Assembly (NCBI GenBank): GCA_003952965.2
Contig: CM025851.1
Coordinates: forward strand, 7,543,647 to 7,607,646
Direction: 5' to 3'
DNA from: Morella rubra
Lineage: Eukaryota; Streptophyta; Magnoliopsida; Fagales; Myricaceae
Length of the DNA: 64,000 bases
The first letter of the stretch is position 1. The number at the start of each line of letters is the position of its first letter. Under the pieces are notes generated by a model. It was not told the origin of the DNA. It did not search any database and was given only the letters and a program-made list of their open reading frames with translations. A program made the position numbers and the translations under genes. Shown one piece after another: positions 14,207-25,926 of the stretch.

Positions 14207-15650
14207 ATGCCTTCAAGACTTTCCGATGCCTTCAGAGCGCATCCTGTCCACCTATACCACAAACACCTGGACTTTAACTCGCTACAAGAATTACCTGACT
14301 CGCACGCATGGGCACCGCTAGACGATCGCGAGTACCCTACCGGGGTTGAATCATTTTGCTCAGAGACCGTGCCAGTTATCGATCTTACCGACTCAAATGC
14401 CCTTGCACTAATAGGCCATGCATGCAAAACTTGGGGTGTCTTCCAAGTTACGAACCATGGTATCCCAAGCAAAATTCTAGTTGACATTGAGAACACTGGT
14501 AGGAGCCTTTTCTCTCTACCGGTTCAGCAAAAGCTCAAAGCCGCTCGTTCTCCCGATGGTGTCTCCGGCTATGGCCTGGCTCGGATCTCTTCCTTTTTCC
14601 CGAAGCTCATGTGGTCCGAGGGTTTTACTATTGTAGGCTCGCCACTCGAACAATTTCGCCAACTTTGGCCCCAAGATTACGGTAAATTCAGGTACGATCA
14701 TACATGCTCATGCACGTGTAAAAGCGCATTCTTGTTGGCTTTTCATGCTCAGATTTTTGTGCGGGAGAAAGTACTAAAGCTACACATAAAGCCCATTTGC
14801 TTTTCTTAATGCAATTAGCAAAGATAACAATGAGAGCTATGCAGGACCCACAAGAGAAATTTGGGGTGGGTGGTATCTGGAAAACAAAATCCAATCGCTA
14901 CTTTTCACTTAGTTTGATATCCATAATGCTAGCATCTTTCCTACCACACGTACTATAGTCTGAAATTTATTTTTTCTTTTTCTTTCTTCTTTTTTTTCTT
15001 TTCCCCCCTAAATAGCTTTTGTTTTTCTTTGCAGTGACATAGTTGGAGAATACGATAAAGAGATGAAAAAGCTTGCAGGGAAGCTTATGTGGCTAATGCT
15101 AGGATCACTGGGCATATCCAAGGAAGATATCAAATGGGCTGGCCCAAAAGGGGAATTCAAAGAGGCATCCGCTGCCTTTCAACTGAATTCCTACCCGGCT
15201 TGTCCGGACCCAGAACGAGCCATGGGTCTAGCAGCGCATACCGACTCCACCTTGCTCACGATTCTCTACCAAAACAACACCAGCGGTTTGCAAGTCCTCC
15301 GAGAGGGAACGGGGTGGATCACGGTTCCACCGGTTCCGGGTGCCCTGGTGGTCAACGTGGGGGACCTCCTCCACATGTTATCAAACGGGTTGTACCCAAG
15401 TGTCATGCACCGGGCGGTTGTGAACAGGACCCACCATCGTTTATCCATTGCTTACCTCTATGGGCCACCCGCAAATGTCCAAATAGCACCTCTCTCGAAC
15501 CTGTTAGGACCCAGTCACCCTCCACTTTACAGACCAGTGACTTGGAACGAGTACCTTGGCACCAAGGCAAAGCATTTCAACAAGGCCCTTTCATCGGTCC
15601 GACTTCGCGCCCCTCTCAATGGATTGGTTGACGTAAACGATCACAGCTGA
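14207..15650 (+). CDS. GA3ox: Gibberellin 3-beta-dioxygenase (GA 3-oxidase)
   Basis: Fe(II)/2-oxoglutarate dioxygenase that 3-beta-hydroxylates GA9/GA20 to bioactive GA4/GA1, the last activation step of gibberellin synthesis, in the cytosol. Exons 14207-14691 and 15035-15650 join in frame (split Ser codon), giving 366 residues, the usual family size; the single intron is also typical of GA3ox. The N-terminal DIOX_N part has the family-like start (LSDAFRAHPVHLYHKHLDF). Iron ligands are H230, D232 (AAHTDST) and H287 (VMHRAVV). The 2-oxoglutarate contacts are R297 and S299 (HRLSIAY). QLNSYPACPDPERAMGLAAH is strongly GA3ox-like and separates it from GA20ox and GA2ox. It is intact. GA3ox genes are commonly under GA feedback control, but no specific element is claimed here. 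Confidence 0.95.
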
Positions 15651-16345
15651 GTACAAGTTGGCTAGAAATCAGATATTATTTGTTCTTTTTTATTAATTTA
15701 ATCCAACCTAATATAATTCCATTTTTGTCTTTCCTGTTATTTTATTTGGGTAGTCTCATTTGTCGAGGATTGTGTGGGGTTAAGTTTCCCGACCCTAAGG
15801 GAAGATTGGTGGTTGACAGAAAAGTAATGGGAAGGTTTAGCTAAATTGGCACTGAAAAAAGAACCCAGCTTGAGGATAAGCTAAAACAAATCGCATACAA
15901 GGATGCAAACAAAATAGCGGTTGGTGTCTCTTGTCTTTGTGTTGAGAGAGATATAGGGAAATTTTCCGAATTTTAATATTCAAGTAAAGGACACATGAGC
16001 TGACATTATTTTGTCCTGGATATGAACTGGACGATCCCACCTCCAGTGGTTTTTCTTTCTCCCCCCCCCCCCCCCCCCCCCAAAAAAAAGAAAATAAGAA
16101 AAGAACACATCTGAGCAGAATCTCCTCAAATGGTTCTATCATACAGATGAAGCTTTTGGAATGATATTCCTTATTGATCGGAGATGGATAGTTGAAAACC
16201 ATAATAAGTTAGAGGAGAAAACGAGGCCATGATTAATGTTCCAAGAATGTGACAACACACACTCCAGTTCGAGATAGAAATAGAAATGGCTAAACATTTA
16301 AAAGAAGTTGCAGATTGATAGAAATGGCTAAACATTTTTTTTGGG
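15651..16345. other. GA3ox 3' flank
   Basis: Contains the probable 3' UTR, a C homopolymer and a local duplication of an atagaaatggctaaacat segment (near 16280 and 16319). No gene. Confidence 0.5.
16061..16081. repeat. C21 homopolymer
   Basis: Twenty-one consecutive C residues followed immediately by eight A residues. Such runs are prone to length error in sequencing, so the exact count should not be relied on. Confidence 0.9.
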
Positions 16346-16348
16346 GTG

Positions 16349-16465
16349 TTTTTTTTTTTTTTGTTAACGAGGAGAAACCCAATGGAGTCCCCCAAGCTAC
16401 AAGGAATTATTTGCACGTGGAAGGATTTGAAACTGGGACCTCAAGGAGAGCACACTAAAGTGTTC
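16349..16465 (-). mobile_element. Possible tRNA-derived SINE fragment
   Basis: Read on the minus strand, the segment contains a B-box-like GTTTCAAATCC within gaggtcccagtttcaaatcc and ends in a poly(A) run (T tract on +). No A box and no clear target duplication were found, so it would be 5' truncated. Confidence 0.35.
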
Positions 16466-19400
16466 AAATATTTTCTCTGTTCACTATCATTAAGTCTTTA
16501 AAACTCTTCCGTTAATACCTGCTATACTCTGAGAATTGCCACCATGAGTGATCACTGCTTGATGTCAAGATGGAGATCAGAGGCCATCCGCATACGCTGC
16601 AGATGATCAGTTTCCTCTAAAAATCTCTCAACTTTTTTTTTTTTTTAAAAAAAAATTTAAAGAAATTATAAGAGATGTAGATCAGAAAATTCATTTCAAA
16701 AGTTCTAAAACTTAGGTTCAGTGATTATTCATTGTTTTATTCATAATTTATTCATAATATGAATTTTCAAAATAATTAGTAATTTAAATGGTTGTCACCA
16801 ATTAGTTCTACCATTCTTGTATTGTTATTGTTCTTTGTTCTTTTGCCTTGAGCCAGACATTAGCATTTAATTCCAAGGACCAAACCCTCGGCCCCCTGAC
16901 TGGAATCGATCATAAGTTCATCAATAAACTATGAGGCCATGATTGGTGCATTGATTTGATATACAATGTAAAGACACGCTTGTCAGTCATGTCGATGCTT
17001 TTTAAAAATTGTGTGCAGATTGCTGAAGACGATGTTGTCTCTGCAACCACGTGCACCTTGACATTTGCTGGCCTAACCCTGAGAGTACAGCCTAGCTCTC
17101 TTTATCATGGAGATAAGGCAGTTTTTACCTTTTCCACTTTCACCTTCCTCGTTATCAAAGCCAAAAAAAACTTCCTATCCTCATGCCCTACTCTTACTGC
17201 ACCATTCACATCAGCCTGCAGCCAATGAATGACAAGATTATTCATTTTTTCTGGGCATACGTTACAACATTTTCCCATACAAACTAGCTAAGGTAGAACC
17301 CGATTTGTTTATCTGCAACTAGATTGTCTTATGCTGCACAAAATGCTTAACTTATGGATACCCCATCTGTTCTATTTTAACAAGGAACAATAGTACAACT
17401 TCTCCATGAGTTTTTACCGTGATTTATGAAGATTATAGTAGCAGTACTTAAGAGTCAATATAGCAATATTAGAATTCCAATTTAAACTTTCTAATCTAGT
17501 ATAGGCATGAACAATTATGTATTGATAAACCACTAGTGCTCTGCTAAATCTTGACATTTTTAGCTAGTTTATACCTTAATCGGAAAGAAATATGGTACGC
17601 GAATGCAGCTGACTGTTGAGCTTAATCCATTCTAACAGCTAAATATTTTGATCCACAATAAAAAGGGGCTGAACTAAAGGAGATATCTAGTTACATGATA
17701 AGCAGGAATGCGACATGTTTGTTATATATGTTGAGAAGGAAGGTACACTTCATCAGTTGAAAAGAAGATTGGAGAATATCTTTTCTCATCCGTCTGTTCT
17801 CTTAAATAAATGGAGATAAATTCGATCTATAACATATCACTAGATTTGACTACCTAGATGGATGATTGCTTCAATTTGCTCATTGGCCCCATAATGGACA
17901 TGAGTCATGATTGAGGTCCATCAAGATCAATTTATGACTTCACAGTTTTGTTCTTTCCTCGTCTTTGTTTTGTTTTTGTGTGGTGTGTTTCTTCTTGATA
18001 TATCGCAAGCTTGACAAGAATTACTAGCCTCACTTCAGAACATAGGACAACCACAACTCAAGTTTCGGCTTATCTAGTGACTTGTGAAGCAGAGACTGTC
18101 CTGCTAATGTGATAAAGTTTGGTGTCGTGTTCCAATATCTGCCAAAGTTTGCAGCTCCAAATCTTGCTTGAATGGACTTCTTTTTCTAATAATTATTATT
18201 AGCAATAATGCAAAGATACACGCCACTGTGCATGATCTTCGTCTCTGGGTGCCATTAATATGTTGCAGGATGTTTGTCAAATATCAGAATCAAGCGCCTT
18301 TGATTCAGGAAATATCAGACTCAATCTCGATCAAATCATATAAAAGCTAGGTTCAAGTATGATTCTATGAATGAGATGTTTCACACGAACTAATTTGATC
18401 ACAATCAATGTAGCATATATCCTGATTATAATCATAGGTTCTCCACATTTCATCATCACTTTGACATCAAGTCTTTAACTCTTTTTTTTTTTTTTTTCCT
18501 GAGGGACATCAGATCCAACTGGCATTTTAAGGTAAAAGTATTTTTAGGGTGGGTATCATTTTTGTGTCTGATCCAACTTTAGCAAGTCCTTCAAGGTCTT
18601 CCAACATGGCAGCTGCTCTATTCACTTCAACGAATCGAATCCCCCTACCGTCCACTAAGTACTGACTACCATGAAAACATCAAAACAGTGGATTCCTTAG
18701 GTCATGAGTGTCTTTTCAAATGATTGAGGTACCTTTTTCAACTCAACCGAACTCCATACGCCCCCCGTCAATGATCTTGACCCATATACCACTCCAAGTC
18801 TCCAGCGAAAAAGCTCATCACTGCATATACTAGTCCAAAGTATATGTTAATTGCTGATTAATTATCTTTCGTTTATCTAGGAATTAACCTTTCGCTTTTT
18901 GTTCTTTCAATTTTTCTTCTCTCCCTTTGAACCCTTTTAGTGGATACCTCTGGCAAGAAACTGGTTTCAAGTAGCCAGTTATTTGCTTTCTCCATCTCTA
19001 AACTTAACCTCGCGCACGGTATGATATATTTACGTTGTCTCTTCAATCTAACAGACACAGCATGTCATATTTGGATTCTGAAAGTTTGCCGTACAACTTC
19101 AGTTGAATTTGTTTTTTTGGAGAACAAAATATGAGAAATCTTGGCACCAAATTGCCTTTGTCATCATCTGTCTTTCTTAGAAGCAAATTCTTGGCTAGCT
19201 GTAGTAAATTGTAGCAGGCCTTGCCCATCACAATAGATATCCAAGTCCGTCCGATCATTGTTGTTCAAGAGGATTACTCTGAGTCAGACATTTCTTAATG
19301 TACTTCGTGGGCATGCCTTTTCCTTTTCTTTCTTTGAAGAATCTTGAGGACAGAAGAAGAACTTGTGCACTGGATTTGTCAAGGGATAGAGCAACTTGAC

Positions 19401-19719
19401 GTGTTCCTTTCATAAACCAGCAGTATTAATGCCTTTTGATATGAAGTGACTGAAATCGACCTTCATGTGAAACTTCCTGATTTCCGTTTCTTCTTTTCTA
19501 CGAACTAGTCCAAACGTCCACGTTTTCAGTGATTTGTTTCTCCAGTCTCCAATCCAGAGCAAGGCCCATAAACTTTTAGCAAGTCTCACGGCACATCAAT
19601 CCACAGGAGTAGTGCAAGGCTGTAACCAACGTCGGTGAGCAAAAAGTCTCCAGGCGTGATCAGTTTGGATCAAAATTATGAATTAAAGCGAAAATCTGAA
19701 ATCAGATTGAAGATAACAA
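16466..19719. other. Intergenic between GA3ox and the tandem array
   Basis: No supported gene. ORFs at 16956 and 18168 lack recognisable domains. The tract marks the change from single-copy DNA to the duplicated region. Confidence 0.45.
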
Positions 19720-22001
19720 AGGAAAATGTGGCGGAAATAATTCGTGTGCGTCCGGGCCTTGTACAAGGCACAAAAGCTAGCTTTCTCTATATGTAGTTCT
19801 TCAGTTATTGCAATGTGAAGGTAAAAAACGTATATGGCCTCTGTATGAGCAGTATACAGTATGTTTAGGTTTGTGATTTGGGCAGCAACTCTCAATCATA
19901 TCAGAAGCAACTGTGCATAACGTGTGCCTGCAGATTGATTTTACAAGGATCTCCACAGGTACAAGCCCAGAAAAAAGATCTATACTTCAGAGTTACTTGA
20001 CATGACAGCTTATGAAAGAACCGAATATTAACTAGTGATAGAAACAGAGAAAAGTAAAGAAAACTGAAAACATAGACTGCAAGGAGAACTACGGTCAAGG
20101 AGATTCCTTTACAACAAAGAAAACCCGTGCTTGTGGGAAAAACAACAAATCTAACCTATAGCCTTTCGGCTCCTCCTCAGGAGTACGTTAAGAGCTGCTA
20201 AATCCACGGGCCTCCATCACGCCAAAGAAATTGCCGTGTCCCCAGTCATTATGGCAGCGAAAGTGGCTATTCCAGTACTTAACAAAGACATGATAGAAGA
20301 TTTCATTTCTTTCTTTTGTTTTGGTTGTCCCCTTCTTTTAAAGCAATGACCGCGTTGGAGTCGAAGGTAGAAAAGTCAAATGGGCAGAAAATACCCAAAC
20401 TCAATGCCTGCAGAAAAGTCAATTAAAGTAACCATGTAAGATACGCTTGAGGGGTGTCGGGGGCCCTTAGATTTCAAGGTTTTTGGCTGGTTTCGCTTAT
20501 TTTCAGGTTTGAGATTATAAAATGGAGCTTGCTGATTGATAGCTATCTATTAACGTCGCTTTCCGGACTTGAAATTCCGTTCAAGCATTTGAAACCCCAA
20601 AACTAGGGGCCTCCAATCAATAGGCATATGTTCACAAACACAGGGCTTCCATCTTGTTATCCAGCTCGATTTCCCAAAAGACAAATGGTATTAGGTATGA
20701 TGAATTTCTCGCTTCGCTTTTACTAGATTCAGTTTTTTTTTTCCCAACAAATTTTACCAGTTCCAGTTGGATAAGCGGAAACAACGCATAAGGTATGGGT
20801 AAGATTAACTAACCAACGTTCCCGAAGTACAGCTCCGGATATTCTTTATGAAGTTTTAAAGGCTTTCCGCCGAGTCAGGTCCTGATCTTTTGGTGGGCTT
20901 TTATAGTGAGGGAAAAGGCTCAAATATAAGACGACCCAAAAGCCCACATGCCAAGTGCCAACCAGACGAAAGAACTGAGAACTTTTGAAAAAAAAAAAAA
21001 AAAAATTGTTCCACGTACCATGCTTGGAGACAACGTGTAACCCACAGATTAACTGCTTTCATAATCCGTGAATAAACGCTGTTGGGTAGAACTCTTCAAA
21101 CTTCAAAGTGCTTGCCGAAAACTAAGCAAACCCTGAAAAAAACTAATTCACGGGTACATATTTGAAAAAGAAGAATCATAAATGTTTTTTTTTTTTTTGG
21201 GAAATTGGTAATATGGTCATTAAGTTTATAGCACGCTGACGATTTAATCACTAGATTTCATTTTTTTACTATATGGTCACTGAGTCCATACCCTATGACG
21301 ATCTGGTCCTTCCGTTAAACTGCCGTTGAATTTTTAACGGAATAAAATGCCATATCATCTTCTTAACACTTCAGCGCCACACGTCAGTTAAAATAACACG
21401 TCAGACCCAATTTAATCAAAACGCACCGTTTATTTAAAAACCCTCAATGCTAAACGGCAGATCGTATACTGTTGTCTCCAAATTGGCCGTTTAATGCACA
21501 AACACAAACCAATAAACATTTATGTATGCCGAAATGCACAATTTCATTAAGGTTGTTTGTTCTTCCTTCTCAAATAAGACGATTTTCCCTATTCTAAATT
21601 TCTAGCACCCTTTTCCCCTTTTTTGCAAACCTTAGACAGATTGCTCAAGGATTTTTTTGCCTTCGACGAGAGGAACCTCCTGCTCAAGGATTTACTTTTA
21701 TGAAACATTAGTTATTGAGAATGTTAATTACTCTACTTGTTTTTTTTTAGAATTCGAAAGAACCAATATATCATCACCATGATTTGTTTTTCTGTAAAAC
21801 AATGACAGAAGATATTTTTTTGAAGACTTCAAGTAACTAAGTTAAAGTAAAGTGTTAGCTTGAGACCTTCCAAATGATTTGATAAAACATAACCATTAAC
21901 AGTTTGATAAAACAAAGACACATGATTTGTTTTGCACTATTGTTAGCAATATATCATCACAATCGCTCAAAATCAGTGGACCATATGACGCTAAGGTTTG
22001 C

Positions 22002-22377
22002 TGTTGTGGTCTGAAAGCACGCTGAAGGCATTGTGGAATGATTTGAATCTAGGAAGATATTTTTATGGATGAGCAAAGTTTGATAGAACGGATGTAAATA
22101 TGTGTCAAATTCCATGGTTAAGTTCAACATGCCTTGTGTTTCTTGACTAACCTTTTTATTGTTTTTGTAGAAAAGTGGGCATTGCAATTACTTTTGTTAG
22201 TTTGATCCTCCGGTTTGCCCACGTGGGATGGAGGTGGAACCTCATTTGAATAAGGTGAAGGACCTACAGAAAGAGGTAGCCTCGGTGAAGCGTACTGCAA
22301 GAATGTTCAAAATGTTGTTGGGAGTGTCTTTGGTTGTGATTGCTGCCGTAGGGATTGCATTGATGAGAAGATCATAG
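22002..22377 (+). pseudogene. Decayed GRF-type zinc-finger protein inside the MULE
   Basis: Two pieces can be read. The first (22002-22090) has CCGLKA, then after a frameshift LKALWNDLNLGRYFYG, with a stop where the next finger residue should be. The second follows an intron-like acceptor (tttttgtag) at 22171: KSGHCNYFC, a stop, FDPPVCPRG, then a coiled-coil and a C-terminal hydrophobic helix (MLLGVSLVVIAAVGIALM) ending MRRS. This is the plant GRF zinc-finger layout: a CxCG...GRRF...C finger, a coiled coil and a membrane tail. At least one frameshift and two in-frame stops make it non-functional. Its place inside a MULE suggests a captured or long-resident passenger gene. Confidence 0.7.
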
Positions 22378-22669
22378 GATTAGTTAGCCATTTTTTTTTT
22401 GTCATTGCTGCCTTGTGTTTCTGTTTTTGTTGGGGAAGAGTAGTATGGTTGTGTTGTATTAGCAGCAATAGGTGATATGTGCAGGTGAAGTTTAACTTAA
22501 GGTGGACTAATGTTATTGAAATGAAGTGAAGCTCTGTTTTGTAAGTTCTGTAATGAGGACAACAATTCTGTAGAAATGAAGTTCACTTTTTGTAAGTTAT
22601 GTAATGAGGACAACAATGAAATGTGTAATTATTTTCATAGTTATGTTGTGTAAGTTGTGTTCTAAACTA

Positions 22670-23190
22670 TAAATGCCAAATGCCAAATTGTGCCAAATTC
22701 CAAATTCCAAATGCCAATACCAACTACAAATGCCAGATGCCAATTCCAAAACCTTTATCAAAACCAACTACCAATTCCAAAGGGGGTGCCATAAACCAAA
22801 ACCAAAACCAAGTACCAAAACCAAAACTAAATACCATAAACAATAACCATAGCCAATTCCAAAGGGGGTACTGTAAACCAAAATCCAATATCAAAACCAA
22901 GTGCCAAAACCAAATCAAATACCATAAACCATAACCAAATACAAAATCCAAATCCAATACCAATACCGAGTACCAATTCCATAAACTAAAACCAATTCCA
23001 AAACCAATACCAATACCAAGTACCAATTTTATAATCCAAAACTAATTCCAAAACCAATACCATAATCAAGTACCAATTCTATAAACTAAAACCAATTCCA
23101 AAATCAATACCAATACCAAGTACTAATTCCATAATCCAAAACCAATACCATAACCAAGTACCAAAACCAAATACATAAGCAATAACAATA
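22670..23190. repeat. Degenerate CCAAAA/CCAATA minisatellite
   Basis: About 520 bp made almost wholly of variants of accaaa, accaat and attcca, including longer higher-order blocks such as accaattccaaaaccaata. It creates spurious open frames on both strands. It lies inside the MULE and has strong strand asymmetry (A/C-rich on +). Confidence 0.9.
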
Positions 23191-23354
23191 AATACCTAGA
23201 CAACAATGAACATTTGCAATCTTAGCACATCAGTTTGAACTCATAACCAAAAGTTGTATTCTGTTCTGTAATTACATCAGTGATATAACAAAATAAGCAC
23301 TCAAATTCTAACACAAAAGTTAAATTACAAATGAGATTCAAATATCTGTTCTAA

Positions 23355-23690
23355 CCATCTGTCCTAACCATTACTTGAGTGCAAACAAAATATCAGCCTC
23401 ATAATCAGTCTCTAATAATCTGTTATAACCAACTGCTTTAGCCAAGATTTGTCGTCACATGTGTACCATAAAAGTCTCGTCCTTAAGTAACCAAGAGACT
23501 TCAACGCCTCTTCAATTTCTATTAATGAGATGAAATCCATATCCAATTTCCCCAACTCTTCCCTCTTCCTTCCTTTATATATTTCATCTTGACCTATGAC
23601 AAATTCACTACCATGATACGCCACTATCCATAGCACCCATCCTACAAAATCATATACATAATTATTTAACAGCAAACACAATTGATAAAC
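23355..23690 (-). pseudogene. PB1-like domain remnant of a MuDR-type transposase
   Basis: The minus strand encodes IVAYHGSEFVIGQDEIYKG, then LGKLDMDFISLIEIEEALKSL and GYLRTRLLWY. This follows the plant PB1-like pattern (hydrophobic-HHGGxF...YxGG...D.D..S..E....LGY...WY) placed before the MuDR domain. The frame ends at ITDY*; a shifted frame continues ETDYEADILFALK, so it is frameshifted. No MULE catalytic domain follows. The assignment rests on pattern memory and needs a profile search. Confidence 0.5.
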
Positions 23691-24763
23691 AGTGACAGAA
23701 AGTTAGGAAAAGATAAATAATGCCCAAATCATATACCACTCCTGAAGTTCTGAAAAGATAAATAATGACAAATTTACGTACCATAAACCTTAAAAAGAAA
23801 TGGGAAAGAATGGAAGCTCTAAGAAAAATAGATAGGCACAGAATTAGGGAAATATATCAAATCTAGCAGCAGAGAGTTTTTGTTACTCAGGTTTTCTGAC
23901 CCTTCATGAATTCCATCTTACTTCAGTTTTACTTTAGGTAAGACATCCCAATTAAGAGATTGTTGACCATAGAATAGGTAAATTGCAATATGAATTCAAA
24001 GTCCTACCTCAAATAAATACAGATAGTACAAACACATTGGCATCCAGAAACTTGATGATATTTAAATGACCTGACATGAAGAGTTAGTTTAATAATGCAT
24101 GGTGAAAGAATATAAAGCAAGCTTGTTTCACCAAATATTGATGCTTTATTACAGAATAGACCCTTAGGGACATAAAAACTAAAATTGTTATTAGTATTGT
24201 GTGAAGTATTCAGCCAATATGAAACAAATAAGGTACAACAACAAACCAAAAATATGAATCCAGAAACAAAAACTTTATTTTCTCACACTAAACTCTATGA
24301 TGTTTTGTTCTCACCGTGAGTTCCATATCTTGCAAAAGGAAGAACCAAAAAAAGGGTAATGCATAAAAGAAAAGCAAAAAAACGTATTGAGGAGAACCGT
24401 AGCTTGTAAAAGCACAGAGAAAAATAAGACAATTAATTGAAGTACTCCTTATCCATTAGCAGACGTCACAAAGAGAAAAGATGCAATTTGGGAACCCAAA
24501 AAGCCAGCGTAAAGAAATGGGTAAGCTGCGAATGAGTTTCAACAAAGGGCAAAGTTCGAAATGGGCTACCCAGATTCAACGTGTGCTTCGAAGATATTTG
24601 CTTTTTGTAGAAATTCGAAATCAAAGAATACTTCTTCTTCTTTCACACTTCGAAATCACTGAATGCTTCTTTCACACTTCGAAATCAAAGAATGCTTCTT
24701 CTTCCACACTTTGACGAACAGATTTAACTAGGAAAAATATTTCAGTGTGTTCTTCTTTGCAGC

Positions 24764-24779
24764 GGGGGGGGGGGGGGGG
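24764..24779. repeat. G16 homopolymer
   Basis: Sixteen consecutive G residues, then TGGGGG. It could form a G-quadruplex; the exact length may be a sequencing artefact. It lies just inside the right TIR of the MULE. Confidence 0.85.
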
Positions 24780-25290
24780 TGGGGGTGCGAAAACACTCAA
24801 CGAAATTTGATTGCTTGCTTTGGTCCTATGGGTTTAATTCCAAAACGGTGAGTTCAGTGGTTTCCAAAACAGTGAGTTTAGCTGTGTGTCGTTTATCATT
24901 GGGAGTTTTTAAATAAACGGTGTGTTTTGATTAAATTGGGTCTGACGTGTGGCGCTGACGTGTTAAGAAGATGACGTGGCATTTTATTCCGCTAAAAATT
25001 CAACGGCGATTTGACGGAAGGACTAAATCGTCACGTGAGTATGGACTCAGTGACCATATAATAAAAAAATAAAACTTAGTGACTAAATTGTCACCGTGCT
25101 ATAAACTTAGTGACCATATTGCTAATTTCCCTCTTCTTTTTTTTTTTGTTCTTTTTCCTTAGAAGAAAGTTTCAAAGAGGCTCCAGGACTTTTTCTCTTA
25201 TACGATCTTCGAAGAGCAAGATGCATGAAAGGCTTCCTTGCCGCTTGACCAAGAGTTCACTGCATTTATGATGTATCGGCCAATTTGAAG

Positions 25291-25926
25291 TCACCAGTCC
25301 AAGCTGATATTCTTGGAGAGGTACAGGTTGTCAATGTACTCTATTACTGTATCCGCAGCACTGATATACCTTCTCATTTTCATCTCTGCTGACGAATCAG
25401 TTTCCTTGAGCTTGACCAGAAGTTTTTCCCTTGCTGGAAGAGTACACATTCCAGCGGCAACCGCTGTCCTGACTGACCACCGGTGGTACGGTGCCCAAAC
25501 TTGCCGATAAGCTCTTGAAGCTGCTTCCTTTAAAGAGTGTTCTTCAGTTGACACGAATTGTTCAAATAAAACTCTGATGAGGTCGAGGCCCTGTCTAACT
25601 CGTCGTAAATTACGCGAATGGCTTCCTTGTTTCTTTACTCTCTTGTTTTCAACATCGGCATTGATTATATCTTGTAAAGTGTTGTACGTCTTTGATCCTT
25701 CCTCAAGATCACGTATCTTTGAGAGATACTCCGACTCGGCGAACTTGAAAGCGAGACCGAGGCATCCAAAAAAGACGGAGACCAAAGAGCAGGCCTCGCA
25801 GAAGGTGTCCAAGTGGAGCTGCTGATCTTCCTTCCTCGATTTCAAGAGCTTGGCCATCTCCTCAAAGGCCTCAACCACGGCCGAGAGTGGTGTCATCGTA
25901 GCGTCCTTCAGATTTTTCCCTTCCAT
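25291..25926 (-). CDS. ACD11-like glycolipid-transfer (GLTP) protein, intact copy A
   Basis: Predicted intermembrane transfer protein for ceramide-1-phosphate or phyto-ceramide-1-phosphate; Arabidopsis ACD11 restrains sphingolipid-triggered cell death. Single exon, 211 residues, close to ACD11 (206). The GLTP fold covers nearly all of it: FCEACSLVSVFFGCLGLAFK, GSHSRNLRRVRQGLD, and the C-terminal YIDNLYLSKNISLDW. By my alignment the ACD11 headgroup contacts D60, K64, R99, R103 and H143 correspond to E66, K70, R105, R109 and H148, so the acidic contact is Glu instead of Asp. The ATG was chosen because an in-frame stop lies shortly upstream. A TATATAG motif lies about 40 bp upstream. This is the only undamaged GLTP gene of three in the array. 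An ACD11 homologue closer to AT4G39670 than to ACD11 itself is possible. Confidence 0.9.
   Translation of the reverse strand: MEGKNLKDATMTPLSAVVEAFEEMAKLLKSRKEDQQLHLDTFCEACSLVSVFFGCLGLAFKFAESEYLSKIRDLEEGSKTYNTLQDIINADVENKRVKKQGSHSRNLRRVRQGLDLIRVLFEQFVSTEEHSLKEAASRAYRQVWAPYHRWSVRTAVAAGMCTLPAREKLLVKLKETDSSAEMKMRRYISAADTVIEYIDNLYLSKNISLDW

Larger units (their letters stand above)
21199..25131. mobile_element. 3.9-kb Mutator-like element with long terminal inverted repeats
   Basis: Ends are inverted copies: the left begins GGGAAATTGGTAATATGGTC and the right, reverse complemented, GGGAAATTAGCAATATGGTC. Similarity runs inward about 250-270 bp on each side (left to about 21465, right from about 24885). 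The inside holds a decayed GRF zinc-finger gene (+), a simple-sequence block, and a PB1-like domain remnant (-) of the kind found at the N-terminus of plant MuDR transposases. The equivalent place in unit 2 (near 35060) is an uninterrupted T run, giving an empty site. The T-rich target hides the expected 9-bp duplication. No intact transposase, so it is non-autonomous now. Confidence 0.85.

Noticed and set aside
14176..14496. Minus-strand ORF of 106 codons over GA3ox exon 1
   Set aside because: Antisense shadow of the GA3ox coding exon with no domain.
15089..15631. 180-codon + strand ORF overlapping GA3ox exon 2
   Set aside because: Alternative frame of the same exon; the GA3ox frame carries all catalytic motifs.
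19683..19895. ORF shared between units (also near 32262-32480)
   Set aside because: Conserved only because the DNA is duplicated; frames diverge by indels and there is no third-position bias visible.
22724..23026. Hydrophobic minus-strand ORF (FGIGFSLWNWY-like repeats)
   Set aside because: Product of the CCAAAA/CCAATA simple repeat, not a membrane protein gene.
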